Shown: one piece after another, positions 17,672 to 26,998 of the stretch | How the letters are laid out: every line of letters starts with the position of its first letter | Position numbering within the stretch: the first letter of the stretch is position 1 | Assembly (NCBI RefSeq): GCF_000826545.1 | Contig: NZ_CDME01000015.1 | Span: 574,207-638,206, forward strand | Source of the DNA: Kibdelosporangium sp. MJ126-NF4 | GTDB lineage: Bacteria; Actinomycetota; Actinomycetes; Mycobacteriales; Pseudonocardiaceae | Direction of reading: 5' to 3' | DNA length: 64,000 bases | Notes under the pieces: generated by a model | Database searches by the model: none | What the model saw: the letters and a program-made list of their open reading frames with translations, nothing else | Told to the model about the DNA's origin: nothing | Translations under genes and position numbers: made by a program

Positions 17672-18829
17672 GTGAACGCGGGCGTATACCAGCTGTCGGA
17701 AGAGCACGAGGCTGTGCGCGAGGCAGTGCGCGCGCTCTCAGAGAAGGAGATCGCGCCGCACGCAGCCGACTGCGACGAGAACGAACGGTACCCATCGGAG
17801 GCCCGCGACGCGCTGATCCGCTCCGGCTTCAACGCGCCGCACATCGGCGAGCAGTACGACGGCCAGGGCGCCGACGCGATCGCCACGTGCATCGTGATCG
17901 AGGAGGTCGCCCGGGTGTGCGCGTCCTCGTCGCTGATCCCGGCGGTCAACAAGCTCGGCTCGATGCCGATCATCCTGTCCGGCTCGGAGGAGCTGAAGAA
18001 GCAGGTCCTGCCGTCGCTCGCGTCCGGCCAGGCGTCCATTTCGTACGCGTTGTCCGAGCGTGAGGCAGGCTCGGACACGGCGGCCATGAAGGCCCGCGCA
18101 CGCCAGGAAGGCGACACGTGGGTGCTCAACGGCACCAAGTGCTGGATCACCAACGCGGGTGAATCGGCCTGGTACACCGTGATGGCCGTGACCAACCCGG
18201 ACGCGCCGAAGCCGTCGCAGGGCATCTCGGCGTTCGTCGTGCACGCCGACGACCCCGGCTTCTCGGTCGGGCCGAAGGAGCGCAAGCACGGCATCAAGGG
18301 CTCGCCGACCCGCGAGATCTACTTCGAGAACTGTGTGATCCCCGGCGACCGGATCATCGGCGAACCGGGCACCGGCCTCAAGACGGCACTGCGCACACTC
18401 GACCACACCCGTCCGACAATCGGCGCACAGGCCGTCGGCATCGCCCAGGGCGCGCTGGACGCGGCGATCGCGTACGTCAAGGAGCGCAAGCAGTTCGGCA
18501 AGGCGATCGCGGACTTCCAGGGCGTGCAGTTCATGCTGGCCGAGATGGCCATGAAGACCGAAGCAGCCCGGCACATGGTGTACGTGGCGGCGGCCAAGGC
18601 CGAGCGCGGCGACGCCGACACCGGTTTCGTCGCGGCGGCGGCGAAGTGCTTCGCCTCGGACGTGGCGATGGCTGTGACCACGGACGCCGTTCAGCTGTTC
18701 GGCGGCGCGGGCTACACGCGGGACTTCCCGGTCGAGCGGATGATGCGGGACGCGAAGATCACCCAGATCTACGAGGGCACCAACCAGATCCAGCGCCAGG
18801 TGATGGCCCGCTCCCTGCTCAAGGGCTAG
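17672..18829 (+). CDS. Acyl-CoA dehydrogenase (FadE25-like)
   Basis: A 385-residue flavoenzyme for the first step of beta-oxidation. It has the FAD/substrate segments YALSEREAGSDTA and CWITNAG, then RKQFGKAIADFQ, AAKCFASDVAM, QLFGGAGYTRDFPVERMMRDA and the catalytic glutamate in QIYEGTNQIQR. GTG 17672 is chosen because AGGCGGAG precedes it and the protein starts at the usual position; a much longer in-frame extension upstream runs antisense to the ligase gene and is not coding. The gene lies just ahead of purE/purK, as fadE25 does in mycobacteria. Confidence 0.92.
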   Translation: MNAGVYQLSEEHEAVREAVRALSEKEIAPHAADCDENERYPSEARDALIRSGFNAPHIGEQYDGQGADAIATCIVIEEVARVCASSSLIPAVNKLGSMPIILSGSEELKKQVLPSLASGQASISYALSEREAGSDTAAMKARARQEGDTWVLNGTKCWITNAGESAWYTVMAVTNPDAPKPSQGISAFVVHADDPGFSVGPKERKHGIKGSPTREIYFENCVIPGDRIIGEPGTGLKTALRTLDHTRPTIGAQAVGIAQGALDAAIAYVKERKQFGKAIADFQGVQFMLAEMAMKTEAARHMVYVAAAKAERGDADTGFVAAAAKCFASDVAMAVTTDAVQLFGGAGYTRDFPVERMMRDAKITQIYEGTNQIQRQVMARSLLKG

Positions 18830-18887
18830 AAATCCCTCGTGAGTGTTTTGGCCGGTTAGAACCGGCCAAAACACTCACGAGGGATTT
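18830..18887. repeat. 28-bp perfect inverted repeat, 2-nt loop
   Basis: Arms 18830-18857 and 18860-18887 are perfectly complementary around the dinucleotide AG; the core is CCTCGTGAGTGTTTTGGCC. It begins directly after the acyl-CoA dehydrogenase stop codon. The same core forms another hairpin at 23612-23659, so this is a dispersed element and not only a local terminator, though it may act as one here. Confidence 0.92.
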
Positions 18888-18922
18888 GGGTGTGGCGGCT
18901 GTAATTCGGCGCGGGTCACTGC

Positions 18923-19000
18923 TCAGCCGATGCCGACGGCTTTCAGCAGAGCGAGCAGTGCGTCGACGAGACTGCCAAGGATGCTGGTTCGTGGCTCCAC
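18923..19000 (-). CDS. Micropeptide A, 25 residues, hydrophobic
   Basis: A 25-residue open frame starting GTG, with AGGAG 6 bases upstream. It reads MEPRTSILGSLVDALL and ends ALLKAVGIG. The central part is strongly helical and amphipathic to hydrophobic. A sister peptide 48 bp upstream in the same direction shares the S-I-hydrophobic-G start and the exact ending AVGIG, and both have the same 10-base stretch GGAATTCTCC (plus strand) over their ribosome binding sites. This duplication with conserved translation signals is the argument that they are real genes. Function unknown: membrane-active or signalling peptides are possible. Confidence 0.6.
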   Translation of the reverse strand: MEPRTSILGSLVDALLALLKAVGIG

Positions 19001-19048
19001 GGAATTCTCCTGTTCGAATGGATAACATGCCGGTCGGTGTGGCTGAGG

Positions 19049-19114
19049 TCAGCCGATCCCGACGGCGTGCAGGAGTGCGGACAGTGCGGCGACCAGCTGG
19101 CCGATGATGCTCAT
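19049..19114 (-). CDS. Micropeptide B, 21 residues, hydrophobic
   Basis: A 21-residue frame, MSIIGQLVAALSALLH then AVGIG, starting ATG with AGGGAG 6 bases upstream. Aligned with micropeptide A, positions S-I-I/L-G, LV, AL, ALL and AVGIG coincide. Only one charged or ionisable residue (His) is present, so the peptide should partition to membranes. About 200 bp of relatively AT-rich upstream DNA, including an 8-bp inverted repeat, could hold the promoter. It is the first of the pair in transcription order. Confidence 0.6.
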   Translation of the reverse strand: MSIIGQLVAALSALLHAVGIG

Positions 19115-19211
19115 GGAATTCTCCCTGCGGTTCGCGGCGATCGCGGGTACCTGCTTGTGCAGCCGCTTCCAATGCCGTTGCAGTGATTCCAGCGCCTGCC
19201 TGTTTCGATCC

Positions 19212-19240
19212 GATTAACCTCATTTTCAGATGGGTTAATC
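19212..19240. promoter_or_regulatory. Inverted repeat upstream of micropeptide genes
   Basis: GATTAACC (19212-19219) and GGTTAATC (19233-19240) are perfect inverted repeats 13 bp apart in an AT-richer stretch between purE and the micropeptide pair. The spacing (21 bp centre to centre, two helical turns) suits a dimeric regulator. Nothing else is recognised between 19115 and 19321. Confidence 0.4.
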
Positions 19241-19321
19241 TCGCACCAATTCGATGTCCCCAGCGTAAAAAGCCGCATTTAATTCAGGCAGTGTAGAACA
19301 AACGTGACGACTGGTACCTCA

Positions 19322-19816
<495 letters not shown>

Positions 19817-19818
19817 CG

Positions 19819-21006
19819 CTACTTCCCTCCGTGAACGTCGTAGCCGTCCGGCCATGCGGCCGTCGACAGCCAGTCCGCGGCGAACCGGGCGCGTTGCCGG
19901 ACCTCCGCGAGGTTCGTGCCCAGCACTGTCACGTGGCCGATCTTGCGGCCGGGGCGCTCGGCTTTCCCGTAGTAGTGCACGTGTACGTCCTTGTACCGGG
20001 CGAACAGGTGGTGCAGCCGTTCGTCGGCTCCCATGTCCGGTGTGGACCGTGCACCGAGGACGTTGGCCATCACGACCACCGGCGCCACCAGGTCCGTCGA
20101 GCCGAGCGGGTAGTCCAGCACCGCCCGCAGGTGCTGCTCGAACTGCGAGGTGACCGCGCCCTCGATCGACCAGTGGCCGGAGTTGTGCGGCCGCATCGCC
20201 AGCTCGTTGACCACAAGCCCGGACGCGGTCTCGAACAGCTCGACGGCCAGTACTCCCACCACGCCAAGGGCGGACGCGATCCGCAGCGCCAGGTCCTGCG
20301 CCTCGTCGGCCAGTTCCTCCGACAGGTCCGGCGCCGGGGCCAGGACTTCCACGCAGATCCCGTTGGACTGCACGGTCTGCACGGTCGGCCATGCCGCACC
20401 TTGCCCGAACGGCGAACGCGCGACCACGGCGGCGAGTTCGCGCTTCATGTCCACGCGTTCCTCGACCAGCAGCGATGTTCCGGCTTCGAGGAGCTCGGCC
20501 ACCAACTCCGAGCCCGAGGATGGCACCATCCACACGCCACGGCCGTCGTAGCCGCCGCGCGCCGCCTTCAGCACGACCGGCCAGCCGTGTTTCTCGCCGA
20601 ACTGCGTGACATCGGACACGGTCTTGACCTCGGCGTACGCCGGGACCGGCACGTCCATCTCGGCGAGACGGTTACGCATCACCAGCTTGTCCTGCGCGTG
20701 GATCAGCGCCTCGGGGCCCGGGTGGACAGCGAAGCCCTCGCTGACCAGCGTGCGCAGGTGCTCGGTCGGCACGTGTTCGTGGTCGAACGTCATCACGTCG
20801 ACCGAGGCTGCGAAGGCGCGCAACGCGTCCAGGTCCGTGTGCTGGCCGATGGTCACGTTCGGTGTCACCAGCGCTGCTGGGTCCGACGGTGAGACAGCGA
20901 GCACACGCAACGACTGGCCGTGCGCGATCGCGGCCTGCTGGGTCATCCGGCTGAGCTGGCCGCCGCCAACCATGCCGACAACGGGAAAGCCGGTAACTGG
21001 GTCCAC
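19819..21006 (-). CDS. purK: 5-(carboxyamino)imidazole ribonucleotide synthase
   Basis: A 395-residue ATP-grasp enzyme that carboxylates AIR at N5 using ATP and bicarbonate. It opens with [13 protein letters not shown], has the ATP-grasp segments [18 protein letters not shown] and [16 protein letters not shown], and the metal/ATP site [19 protein letters not shown]. The substrate loop [18 protein letters not shown] near the C-terminus is typical. The start is GTG 21006. It lies 7 bp downstream of the membrane-protein gene, so transcription may run from the GT87-like pair into purK-purE. Confidence 0.95.
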   Translation of the reverse strand: MDPVTGFPVVGMVGGGQLSRMTQQAAIAHGQSLRVLAVSPSDPAALVTPNVTIGQHTDLDALRAFAASVDVMTFDHEHVPTEHLRTLVSEGFAVHPGPEALIHAQDKLVMRNRLAEMDVPVPAYAEVKTVSDVTQFGEKHGWPVVLKAARGGYDGRGVWMVPSSGSELVAELLEAGTSLLVEERVDMKRELAAVVARSPFGQGAAWPTVQTVQSNGICVEVLAPAPDLSEELADEAQDLALRIASALGVVGVLAVELFETASGLVVNELAMRPHNSGHWSIEGAVTSQFEQHLRAVLDYPLGSTDLVAPVVVMANVLGARSTPDMGADERLHHLFARYKDVHVHYYGKAERPGRKIGHVTVLGTNLAEVRQRARFAADWLSTAAWPDGYDVHGGK

Positions 21007-21013
21007 GAGCAGG

Positions 21014-22210
21014 TCACCCTACCTGCGCCAACTGGCGAGCCGGACGCCAGGAGTACAGCGCGGCCCCGAGCAGGGCGATCGGGTAGATCAAGTACCCCCA
21101 CCTGGTCGCGGGCATCAGCAGCATGGCCACACCGAGCCCCACGCCCGTACGCAGCAGGATCTCCGCGGTCGTGCGCGGCGGCCGTGCCAGCAGCCACCAC
21201 AGCATCCCGACAGCGGCGAGGCCGAGCAGCACCAGCACCGCCACGTGCCCGAACGACCCGCCCAGTTCCTGCAGCAGGTGTCCCGGCATGGGGCTACCGG
21301 CGGGCGACCGCACCGCGGCCATGTTGGCCGGGAACCGGATCACGTTGTCCACGAACGCATCCCAGTCCACCGCAGCAGAGAGACCGGTGAACACCACCAG
21401 TCCACCGATGAACGCGACCAGAAACCGCCACGAGAACGCCAGTGCCACGGCGACAACCGCGGCAGCGGGCAACGCCGTGAGCTTCATGCTCGACGCCAGC
21501 GCCAACACCAGCCCCGCCCACTCCGGCCGAGACCGCGTGGCCAGGACTGCGCCGAGGATGAGCAACGCGACCACGGGCATGTCGTTGCCCGCGACCGCCA
21601 CCCACAACGTGCTGAAGGTCGTCAGCGCGATGAACTGCACCGGCCGGATGGACAGCGTCGGCCAGTCCAGCGCCTTCAACGCCACCAGGAAGATGGCCAG
21701 CGTCAGCACGAACGCGACAACTCGGGCATCGGTCACCACGGACCGGCCGAACAGCGCGTTGGGCAGGCCGAGCAGGGCCATCGCCGGGCTGTAGGGCGTG
21801 TAGTCGTCAACCACCGGCGGCCGAGTCAGTGTCGATAAATCGACATACGGCGAGCCGGTGGACAGCAGCAGCCGCCCGGCCCGTTCGATCACCCACACCT
21901 CGGGCTGCGCGGTCATCGAATGCGCGGGCGAGCCCCAGTCCCGGCCCGTCATCCGCTTGAACACCAGCACGAGCAGCGGTACGACCATGCCGAGCGCGAC
22001 CACGTACCCGACCGGGAGCCAGCGCGACCCCTGCCGCCTGGTCAGCACCAGGATCACGGTGTGCAGGAAGGCGAACGCGTACCCGGCGACCGCGAAGTTG
22101 CCCCACACCCGGAAGCCGTAGAACTCCGAGAACGCCGCCGTGTAGGCCGCGTCCAGGCCGAAGCCGAGGTAGAAGACCGCGTCAATCCCGAGGGACCGCT
22201 GTCGGCTCAC
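21014..22210 (-). CDS. Polytopic membrane protein, GT87/DUF2029-like
   Basis: A 398-residue protein with about nine to ten hydrophobic segments. A loop after the second or third helix contains YVDLSTLTRPPVVDDYTPYSPAMALLG, reminiscent of the extracytoplasmic loop of GT-C polyprenyl-phosphate-sugar transferases. Later SMKLTALPA and VDNVIRFPAN also fit that pattern. Its start overlaps the stop of the upstream GT87 gene by 4 bp, so the two are coupled and could act together, for example in extending lipomannan or another surface glycan. The precise reaction is not known. Confidence 0.7.
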   Translation of the reverse strand: MSRQRSLGIDAVFYLGFGLDAAYTAAFSEFYGFRVWGNFAVAGYAFAFLHTVILVLTRRQGSRWLPVGYVVALGMVVPLLVLVFKRMTGRDWGSPAHSMTAQPEVWVIERAGRLLLSTGSPYVDLSTLTRPPVVDDYTPYSPAMALLGLPNALFGRSVVTDARVVAFVLTLAIFLVALKALDWPTLSIRPVQFIALTTFSTLWVAVAGNDMPVVALLILGAVLATRSRPEWAGLVLALASSMKLTALPAAAVVAVALAFSWRFLVAFIGGLVVFTGLSAAVDWDAFVDNVIRFPANMAAVRSPAGSPMPGHLLQELGGSFGHVAVLVLLGLAAVGMLWWLLARPPRTTAEILLRTGVGLGVAMLLMPATRWGYLIYPIALLGAALYSWRPARQLAQVG

Positions 22211-23556
22211 GACGACTGGCCAGCCGTGACCTTCGGCTGTTCGTCATCGGCCTCGGCACGGGCCCGCATCCGCCTGCGCAGCACCCGGATCGCGATCGCG
22301 ATCCCGGCACCGACCGAAACGATCATGTAGGCGCTGCCCGGAATGAACTCCCACCAGTGCCACAGCAGCTCCTTGCTGTGCCCGCCACGCATCCACAGCA
22401 GCACACAGCTGACGAACACCGCGAACACCACCAGCGGCGCGACCGCGGCCCGCGTGACACGCCAGAACCCCTGCGGCAGCGGGTCCGGCATCCGGGCGAT
22501 CAGCATCACCAGCAGCGGCACCACCCACACGTAGTGGTGCGTCCAGGTGACCGGGCTGAACAGCAGTCCGAAGAACGCACTGACCAGCAGCGCCGCCACG
22601 GCCCGGCCGTGCCGGTGGAACCGGCGCACCAGCAGCATCGCCGGGATCGCCAGCAGCGCGCCGATCGCCAGTGCGATCTTGGTCGAGTTCGGGTCCAGCA
22701 GCGTGATCCGGTTGATCAGGCCGTTGAGCGACTGGTTGCCGTTCCAGAAGACCGGGCCGATCCGCATCGGGTCGCCGAAGACCGTGACCGTCCAGTACGT
22801 CCACGTGTCATGGGCGGCGATCAGGAACATCAGGCCCTGCAGCCCGACGAAGGTGAGGAACGCGCGGACGGCCGCCGCCCGCTTGCCGACCAGCACCAGG
22901 TGCGCGACGAAGATCAACGGTGTCAGCTTGATCGCGGCGGCGATACCGATCAGCACACCGCCCCACTTGCCGAGCTTCCCGCCCGCGGTCGTGATCACCA
23001 GCACGTCGAGCACGACGACGAGCATCAGGATCAGGTTGATCTGGCCGAGGAACAGCGACCGCCACACCGGCTCCATGCCCAGCATCAGCACGGAGAACCA
23101 GACCGTGGCCTTGGTCGGCGACAGCCAGCTCGGCAGTCTGGGCACCTTGTCCAAGGTGACCCGGATGACGACGCTCATCGACAGCACGGACACCACCGAC
23201 AGCAGGCCCCAGGCGACCGTCGTCGGGAACGCCGCCAGCGGCACGAAGAACAGGGCGCCCGGGGGCGCGTAGGTGAACGGCAGCTGCGCCCACCACGGCT
23301 CCGCCAGCAGCGTCATCTTGTCGTAGAGCGGTTCGCCCGTCAGCAGGGCGATCCCGCCCGCTCGGTAGACCGCGGAGTCCACGCCCATCCGGCCGTGCGC
23401 GAGCCAGACCACGATCCCCGTGATCAGAAAGGCGGCGGGCACCGCCAGCACGACCCACATCGCACGCCATGACCCGACGAACCACTCAACCCAGGCCGTG
23501 ACCCGACTCGTCGCCCGCACGGGCGCACCCCCACTGCGCTCGTCACCGTCGCTCAC
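22207..23556 (-). CDS. GT87-family membrane mannosyltransferase (PimE-like)
   Basis: A 449-residue GT-C protein. After the first membrane helix it has VDSAVYRAGGIALLTGEPLYDK, where the aspartate occupies the position of the catalytic base of the GT87 enzymes that use polyprenyl-phosphate-mannose. Further family features are FTYAPPGALFFVPLA, the lysine-threonine IKLTPLIFV segment and SPVTWTHHYVW. About ten membrane helices follow. It is the first gene of a coupled pair and lies in the stretch between purK and the FadE-region repeats. The acceptor is unknown; phosphatidylinositol mannosides are a plausible guess. Confidence 0.8.
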   Translation of the reverse strand: MSDGDERSGGAPVRATSRVTAWVEWFVGSWRAMWVVLAVPAAFLITGIVVWLAHGRMGVDSAVYRAGGIALLTGEPLYDKMTLLAEPWWAQLPFTYAPPGALFFVPLAAFPTTVAWGLLSVVSVLSMSVVIRVTLDKVPRLPSWLSPTKATVWFSVLMLGMEPVWRSLFLGQINLILMLVVVLDVLVITTAGGKLGKWGGVLIGIAAAIKLTPLIFVAHLVLVGKRAAAVRAFLTFVGLQGLMFLIAAHDTWTYWTVTVFGDPMRIGPVFWNGNQSLNGLINRITLLDPNSTKIALAIGALLAIPAMLLVRRFHRHGRAVAALLVSAFFGLLFSPVTWTHHYVWVVPLLVMLIARMPDPLPQGFWRVTRAAVAPLVVFAVFVSCVLLWMRGGHSKELLWHWWEFIPGSAYMIVSVGAGIAIAIRVLRRRMRARAEADDEQPKVTAGQSS

Positions 23557-23611
23557 GCAAACAGCAAATCACGAAGACCACTCGAACGTGGCCCGAGCCC
23601 CCGCCTAGCGA

Positions 23612-23659
23612 CCTCGTGAGTGTTTTGGCCGGTTCTAACCGGCCAAAACACTCACGAGG
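23612..23659. repeat. 23-bp perfect inverted repeat, 2-nt loop
   Basis: Arms 23612-23634 and 23637-23659 pair perfectly around the dinucleotide CT. The 19-base core is identical to the hairpin at 18830-18887, but the flanking AAATC/GATTT pairs of that copy are absent here. It sits between the start of the GT87 gene and the end of the next reverse-strand gene. Confidence 0.92.
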
Positions 23660-23678
23660 GTTGAGCTGGGAGTTCGGG

Positions 23679-24497
23679 TCAGCTGCGGCCGAGGAAGTCG
23701 ATCAGGTCGCATGCCTTCTCGTGCGTCTCCGGCAGCCGGTGCAACCGTACCGAGACGGGCCCGAGCGTGTGCAGCTGCGGGTCGACCGCCAACCGCTCGG
23801 CGAGCACCAGCTGGGTGTCCGCGGCGCGTCTGGCCAGGTCCGGCTCGCGTTCGGTGAGCACGACGGCGACCGACGGGCCGAGCAGGGCGAGGCTTTCGCC
23901 GCCGTCGAAGACCTCACGCAGCACGTCGGCGGCCAGCACCATGGCCATCAGCCGGGACCAGCCGACGACCGCGGACAGATCGATACTCACAGTGAGCAGG
24001 ACGTGACCGGGCGGTCGTTCGTCGCGGGTGGACTGCCGGTAGATCTCACCGAGGCGGGTCCGCAGGTAGGCGGCGGTGGACAGGCCGGTAAGGCCCTCCC
24101 TGACCTCGCTGCGGGCGATCTCCATGGTCGACACGTCCGCCCAGGCCAGTGCCGTCAGGCGGAGCAGGCGGGCCGGAGTGGCGTCCGGGTTGGCGGCGAC
24201 CAGCCGCGGGTCGCTGAGCACCGCGTGCAACGCCGCGACGTCGGTGAGGGTCTCGTCCAGCCCGGCCCCGGACAGCGCGCGGGCCCGGCCGAGGTCCGCC
24301 AGCGGGTCGGCCAGATCGGCCTTGACCAGGGCGGACGCGCAGACCGCGTCGACCTCGGGGACAGCCCAGTCGCTCGGGTACCGCCAGCCGGCCGCGATGC
24401 TGGCGGTGCGCCACCTGGCACGCAGCGACCGAAGGGCTGCCTCAGCGCCATCGGCGTCGCCACGGGGTGAGCGTGAACCCGCTTCGCGAACCGCCAC
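23679..24497 (-). CDS. Hypothetical protein with degenerate GGDEF-like C-terminus
   Basis: A 272-residue protein. The N-terminal half is helical and leucine-rich (ALRSLRARWRTASI, LLRLTALAWADVSTMEIA). The C-terminal half resembles a degenerate nucleotidyl-cyclase fold: HVLLTVSIDLSAVVGWSRLMA, then FDGGESLALLGPSVAVVLTERE, where an intact GGDEF signature would be expected but is not present. It is probably not catalytic. It is divergent from the sigma-factor gene with a 12-bp palindrome between, so it may be part of the same regulatory circuit. Identification is tentative. Confidence 0.5.
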   Translation of the reverse strand: MAVREAGSRSPRGDADGAEAALRSLRARWRTASIAAGWRYPSDWAVPEVDAVCASALVKADLADPLADLGRARALSGAGLDETLTDVAALHAVLSDPRLVAANPDATPARLLRLTALAWADVSTMEIARSEVREGLTGLSTAAYLRTRLGEIYRQSTRDERPPGHVLLTVSIDLSAVVGWSRLMAMVLAADVLREVFDGGESLALLGPSVAVVLTEREPDLARRAADTQLVLAERLAVDPQLHTLGPVSVRLHRLPETHEKACDLIDFLGRS

Positions 24498-24526
24498 AGT
24501 TACCAGTTCCTCTCAGCCTGTGTTAA

Positions 24527-24538
24527 AGATCCGGATCT
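24527..24538. promoter_or_regulatory. 12-bp palindrome upstream of sigma-factor gene
   Basis: AGATCCGGATCT is a perfect palindrome in the gap between two divergent genes (24498-24700). It could be an operator. The stretch also holds an alternative start region for the sigma-factor gene (GTG 24647 behind GGGGAG). No convincing -35/-10 pair was identified. Confidence 0.3.
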
Positions 24539-24700
24539 GAAACGTCGCTGGGCCTCATGTGTGACGCGATTCGAGCCGAATTGTCATACGAACGGGTTAC
24601 CCGCTCACGCTGAGCTAACGACCATCGTGACCGGGGAGATGACTCCGTGATGTGGGTCCGTCACACTTACCCGCAGCACGGGCAGCGACGAGGGAGGCAC

Positions 24701-26998
24701 GTGGCGACGGTTCCAGCCGAGGTACACGGCCCGAGTGACGCCGAACTGATCGAGTCGGTGCGCAAGGGCACTGTCGCGGCATACGGGTCGCTCTACGAAC
24801 GGCATGTCGGAGCCGCGTACAACCTCGCCCGCCAGCTGACCCGTAACCAGGCCGAAGCCGACGACCTGGTGTCCGAGGCGTTCGCCAAGGTGCTCGACAC
24901 ACTGCGAGCGGGCCGGGGCCCGGATTCAGCCTTTCGCGCGTATCTGCTCACCGCCCTGCGGCACACCGCGTACGACAAGACCCGCCGTGACAAGCGTGTC
25001 GAACTGTCCGACGACGTCACCACGGTCTCCGGCGCGGACACCGCCGTCCCGTTCTCCGACACGGCCGTAGCGGGCCTGGAACGCACGCTGGCCGCACGGG
25101 CGTTCTCCCGGCTGCCCGAGCGTTGGCAGGCCGTGCTGTGGCACACCGAGGTCGAAGGCCAGACGCCCGCCGAGGTCGCGCCCATCCTCGGCCTGACGCC
25201 CAACGGCGTGAGCGCGCTCGCCTACCGCGCCCGCGAAGGCCTGCGCCAGGCGTACCTGCAGGTGCACCTGGCCGAATCGACGAGCGAACGCTGCCGGGCG
25301 ACCGCGGAGCGGCTCGGCGCGTGGACCCGCGGCGGTCTGTCCAAACGGGAGACCGCCCAGGTCGAGTCCCATCTGGACGAGTGCGACCGCTGCCGCGCGC
25401 TGGCCGCGGAACTGGCCGACGTCAACAGCGGCATGCGCGTGTTCATCGCGCCGCTCGTGCTCGGTGTCGGGGCGCTGGGGTACCTCGCCACGACCGCGAA
25501 GGCAGGCTCCGCCGTCATCGCCGGTGCCGCGGCGACAACAGCCGCAGGCACGGCAGCAGGCGCCGGTGGCGCTGCATCGTCGTTGCCACGGCAGTTCGTC
25601 GGTGTGGGCGCGTCCGTCGCGGCTGTCGCCGCCGCGGTGGCGCTCGCGTTGACGGCCGCGCAGCCGCCGGACCTGCCCACGGCGCAGCAGGTGCCACAGA
25701 CCTCCACACAGCAACCGGCGCCGCCGAACAACCCGCCAGCCCCGACTCCTTTGCCACCAGCCCCGCCGCCGCAGAACTCGCCGACGACACCGGCACCGCC
25801 GAGCCCGGCACCGCCCAGTCCTGCGCCCCCGAGCCCCGCGCCGCCCAGCCCGACGTCGCCGAGCGCTCCGGCGCCGGTCCCGCCACCGCAGCCTGGGCCG
25901 CCGAACCTCACGGTGCCGTCGCCGCCGCCGATCACGCTCGTTCCGGGCAGCGGCCCGACGGTTCTGCCACTGTCGGTGACCAACAACGGCGAAAGCGTCT
26001 CCCAGCCCGTGAGCGCCTCGCTCAACCTGCCACCGGGCGTGAGTGCGGTAGGCGCGGACAGGCTGGCCGGGCCCGGCCCGCTGCGGCTCAACGGCGCGCG
26101 CCAGCCCAGTTCCATCACGTGCCCCGGCGGCACCGGAACCGTCACGTGCGGCAGCGAGCAAGGCCTGCAGCCGGGGGCGTCGGTGACGCTGCTGTTCCGC
26201 ATCGTCGCCGCGGCCGACTCGAAGGGCGGGACCATCACCGGCACGATCAGCGCCGGGACGTCGGTCAGCGTGAAGATCTCGGTGAACGTCGAGGTCCAGC
26301 CGCCGCCGAAGAAGGACGGCGTGTCGGTCTACGCCTTCCAGGACTGGCTCGGTCTGCCCGCGCCCGGCCGGTTCCACTACGCGGCACTGCAGGCCGTGGC
26401 CAAGAACACCGGGGAGAGCACCAAGCAGGTGACGGTCACGTTCGACCAGCCCGCCAAGCTGCTGTCGGCCTGGCCCGCGGCGTCGTGCACGTCGAACGGG
26501 GCGACCACCAGCTGCGTGACGTCCGAGCCGTTGAAGCCCGGCGACCGCTTCTACCTGCGGGTCAAGCTGACCAAGCAGATCGGTGACGACGAGGCCGACC
26601 GCTACCACCACCCGCCGTTCTGGCAGTACAGCAAGGTCCTGGTGACTGCGTCGCTCGGGACCGCGAGCGCCAGCACGACGGTGAAGCTGCCGTGGTGGAG
26701 CTGGCCGGTGCCACCGGACTCGAAGCCGACCACGACGAAACCCCCGGTCACCACGACTCCGCCGAAGGTGACGACGACCAAACCGTCGGGGAAGCCGACG
26801 ACGACCACGACTCTCCCGGCCAAGGAGACACCGAAACCGGGCACGACGACACCGAAGACGACCGCGCCGAAGACGACGGCGCCCGCGACCACGACCCGGC
26901 CTCGCTCGGAGGAGCGCCCGCCGGACGACTACTGCTCGCGTCTGGGGCCGGTGGAACGACTGCTGGCCGTGCTCACCGGCCGCTGTCCTCCGCGCTGA
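24701..26998 (+). CDS. ECF-type sigma factor fused to zinc-finger, membrane and surface domains
   Basis: A 765-residue fusion. Residues about 12-80 are sigma region 2 (AAYGSLYERHVGAAYNLA, EADDLVSEAFAKVLD) and about 125-180 region 4 (LPERWQAVLWHTEV, VAPILGLTPNGVSALAYRAR). A zinc-binding anti-sigma motif HLDECDRC (HxxxCxxC) follows at about 222-230, then hydrophobic segments around 245-325, a long Pro/Ser repeat region, two beta-rich CARDB-like domains and a Thr/Lys/Pro tail. It could be a membrane-tethered sigma factor sensing the exterior through its own tail. I chose GTG 24701 after AGGGAGG; GTG 24647 or ATG 24650 are alternatives. Its 3' end overlaps the convergent kinase gene by 70 bp. Confidence 0.85.
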   Translation: MATVPAEVHGPSDAELIESVRKGTVAAYGSLYERHVGAAYNLARQLTRNQAEADDLVSEAFAKVLDTLRAGRGPDSAFRAYLLTALRHTAYDKTRRDKRVELSDDVTTVSGADTAVPFSDTAVAGLERTLAARAFSRLPERWQAVLWHTEVEGQTPAEVAPILGLTPNGVSALAYRAREGLRQAYLQVHLAESTSERCRATAERLGAWTRGGLSKRETAQVESHLDECDRCRALAAELADVNSGMRVFIAPLVLGVGALGYLATTAKAGSAVIAGAAATTAAGTAAGAGGAASSLPRQFVGVGASVAAVAAAVALALTAAQPPDLPTAQQVPQTSTQQPAPPNNPPAPTPLPPAPPPQNSPTTPAPPSPAPPSPAPPSPAPPSPTSPSAPAPVPPPQPGPPNLTVPSPPPITLVPGSGPTVLPLSVTNNGESVSQPVSASLNLPPGVSAVGADRLAGPGPLRLNGARQPSSITCPGGTGTVTCGSEQGLQPGASVTLLFRIVAAADSKGGTITGTISAGTSVSVKISVNVEVQPPPKKDGVSVYAFQDWLGLPAPGRFHYAALQAVAKNTGESTKQVTVTFDQPAKLLSAWPAASCTSNGATTSCVTSEPLKPGDRFYLRVKLTKQIGDDEADRYHHPPFWQYSKVLVTASLGTASASTTVKLPWWSWPVPPDSKPTTTKPPVTTTPPKVTTTKPSGKPTTTTTLPAKETPKPGTTTPKTTAPKTTAPATTTRPRSEERPPDDYCSRLGPVERLLAVLTGRCPPR

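Noticed and set aside
18843..19025. Forward 60-codon frame over the hairpin and micropeptide A
   Set aside because: It starts within the inverted repeat, lacks a ribosome binding site, and is opposite the better supported micropeptide gene.
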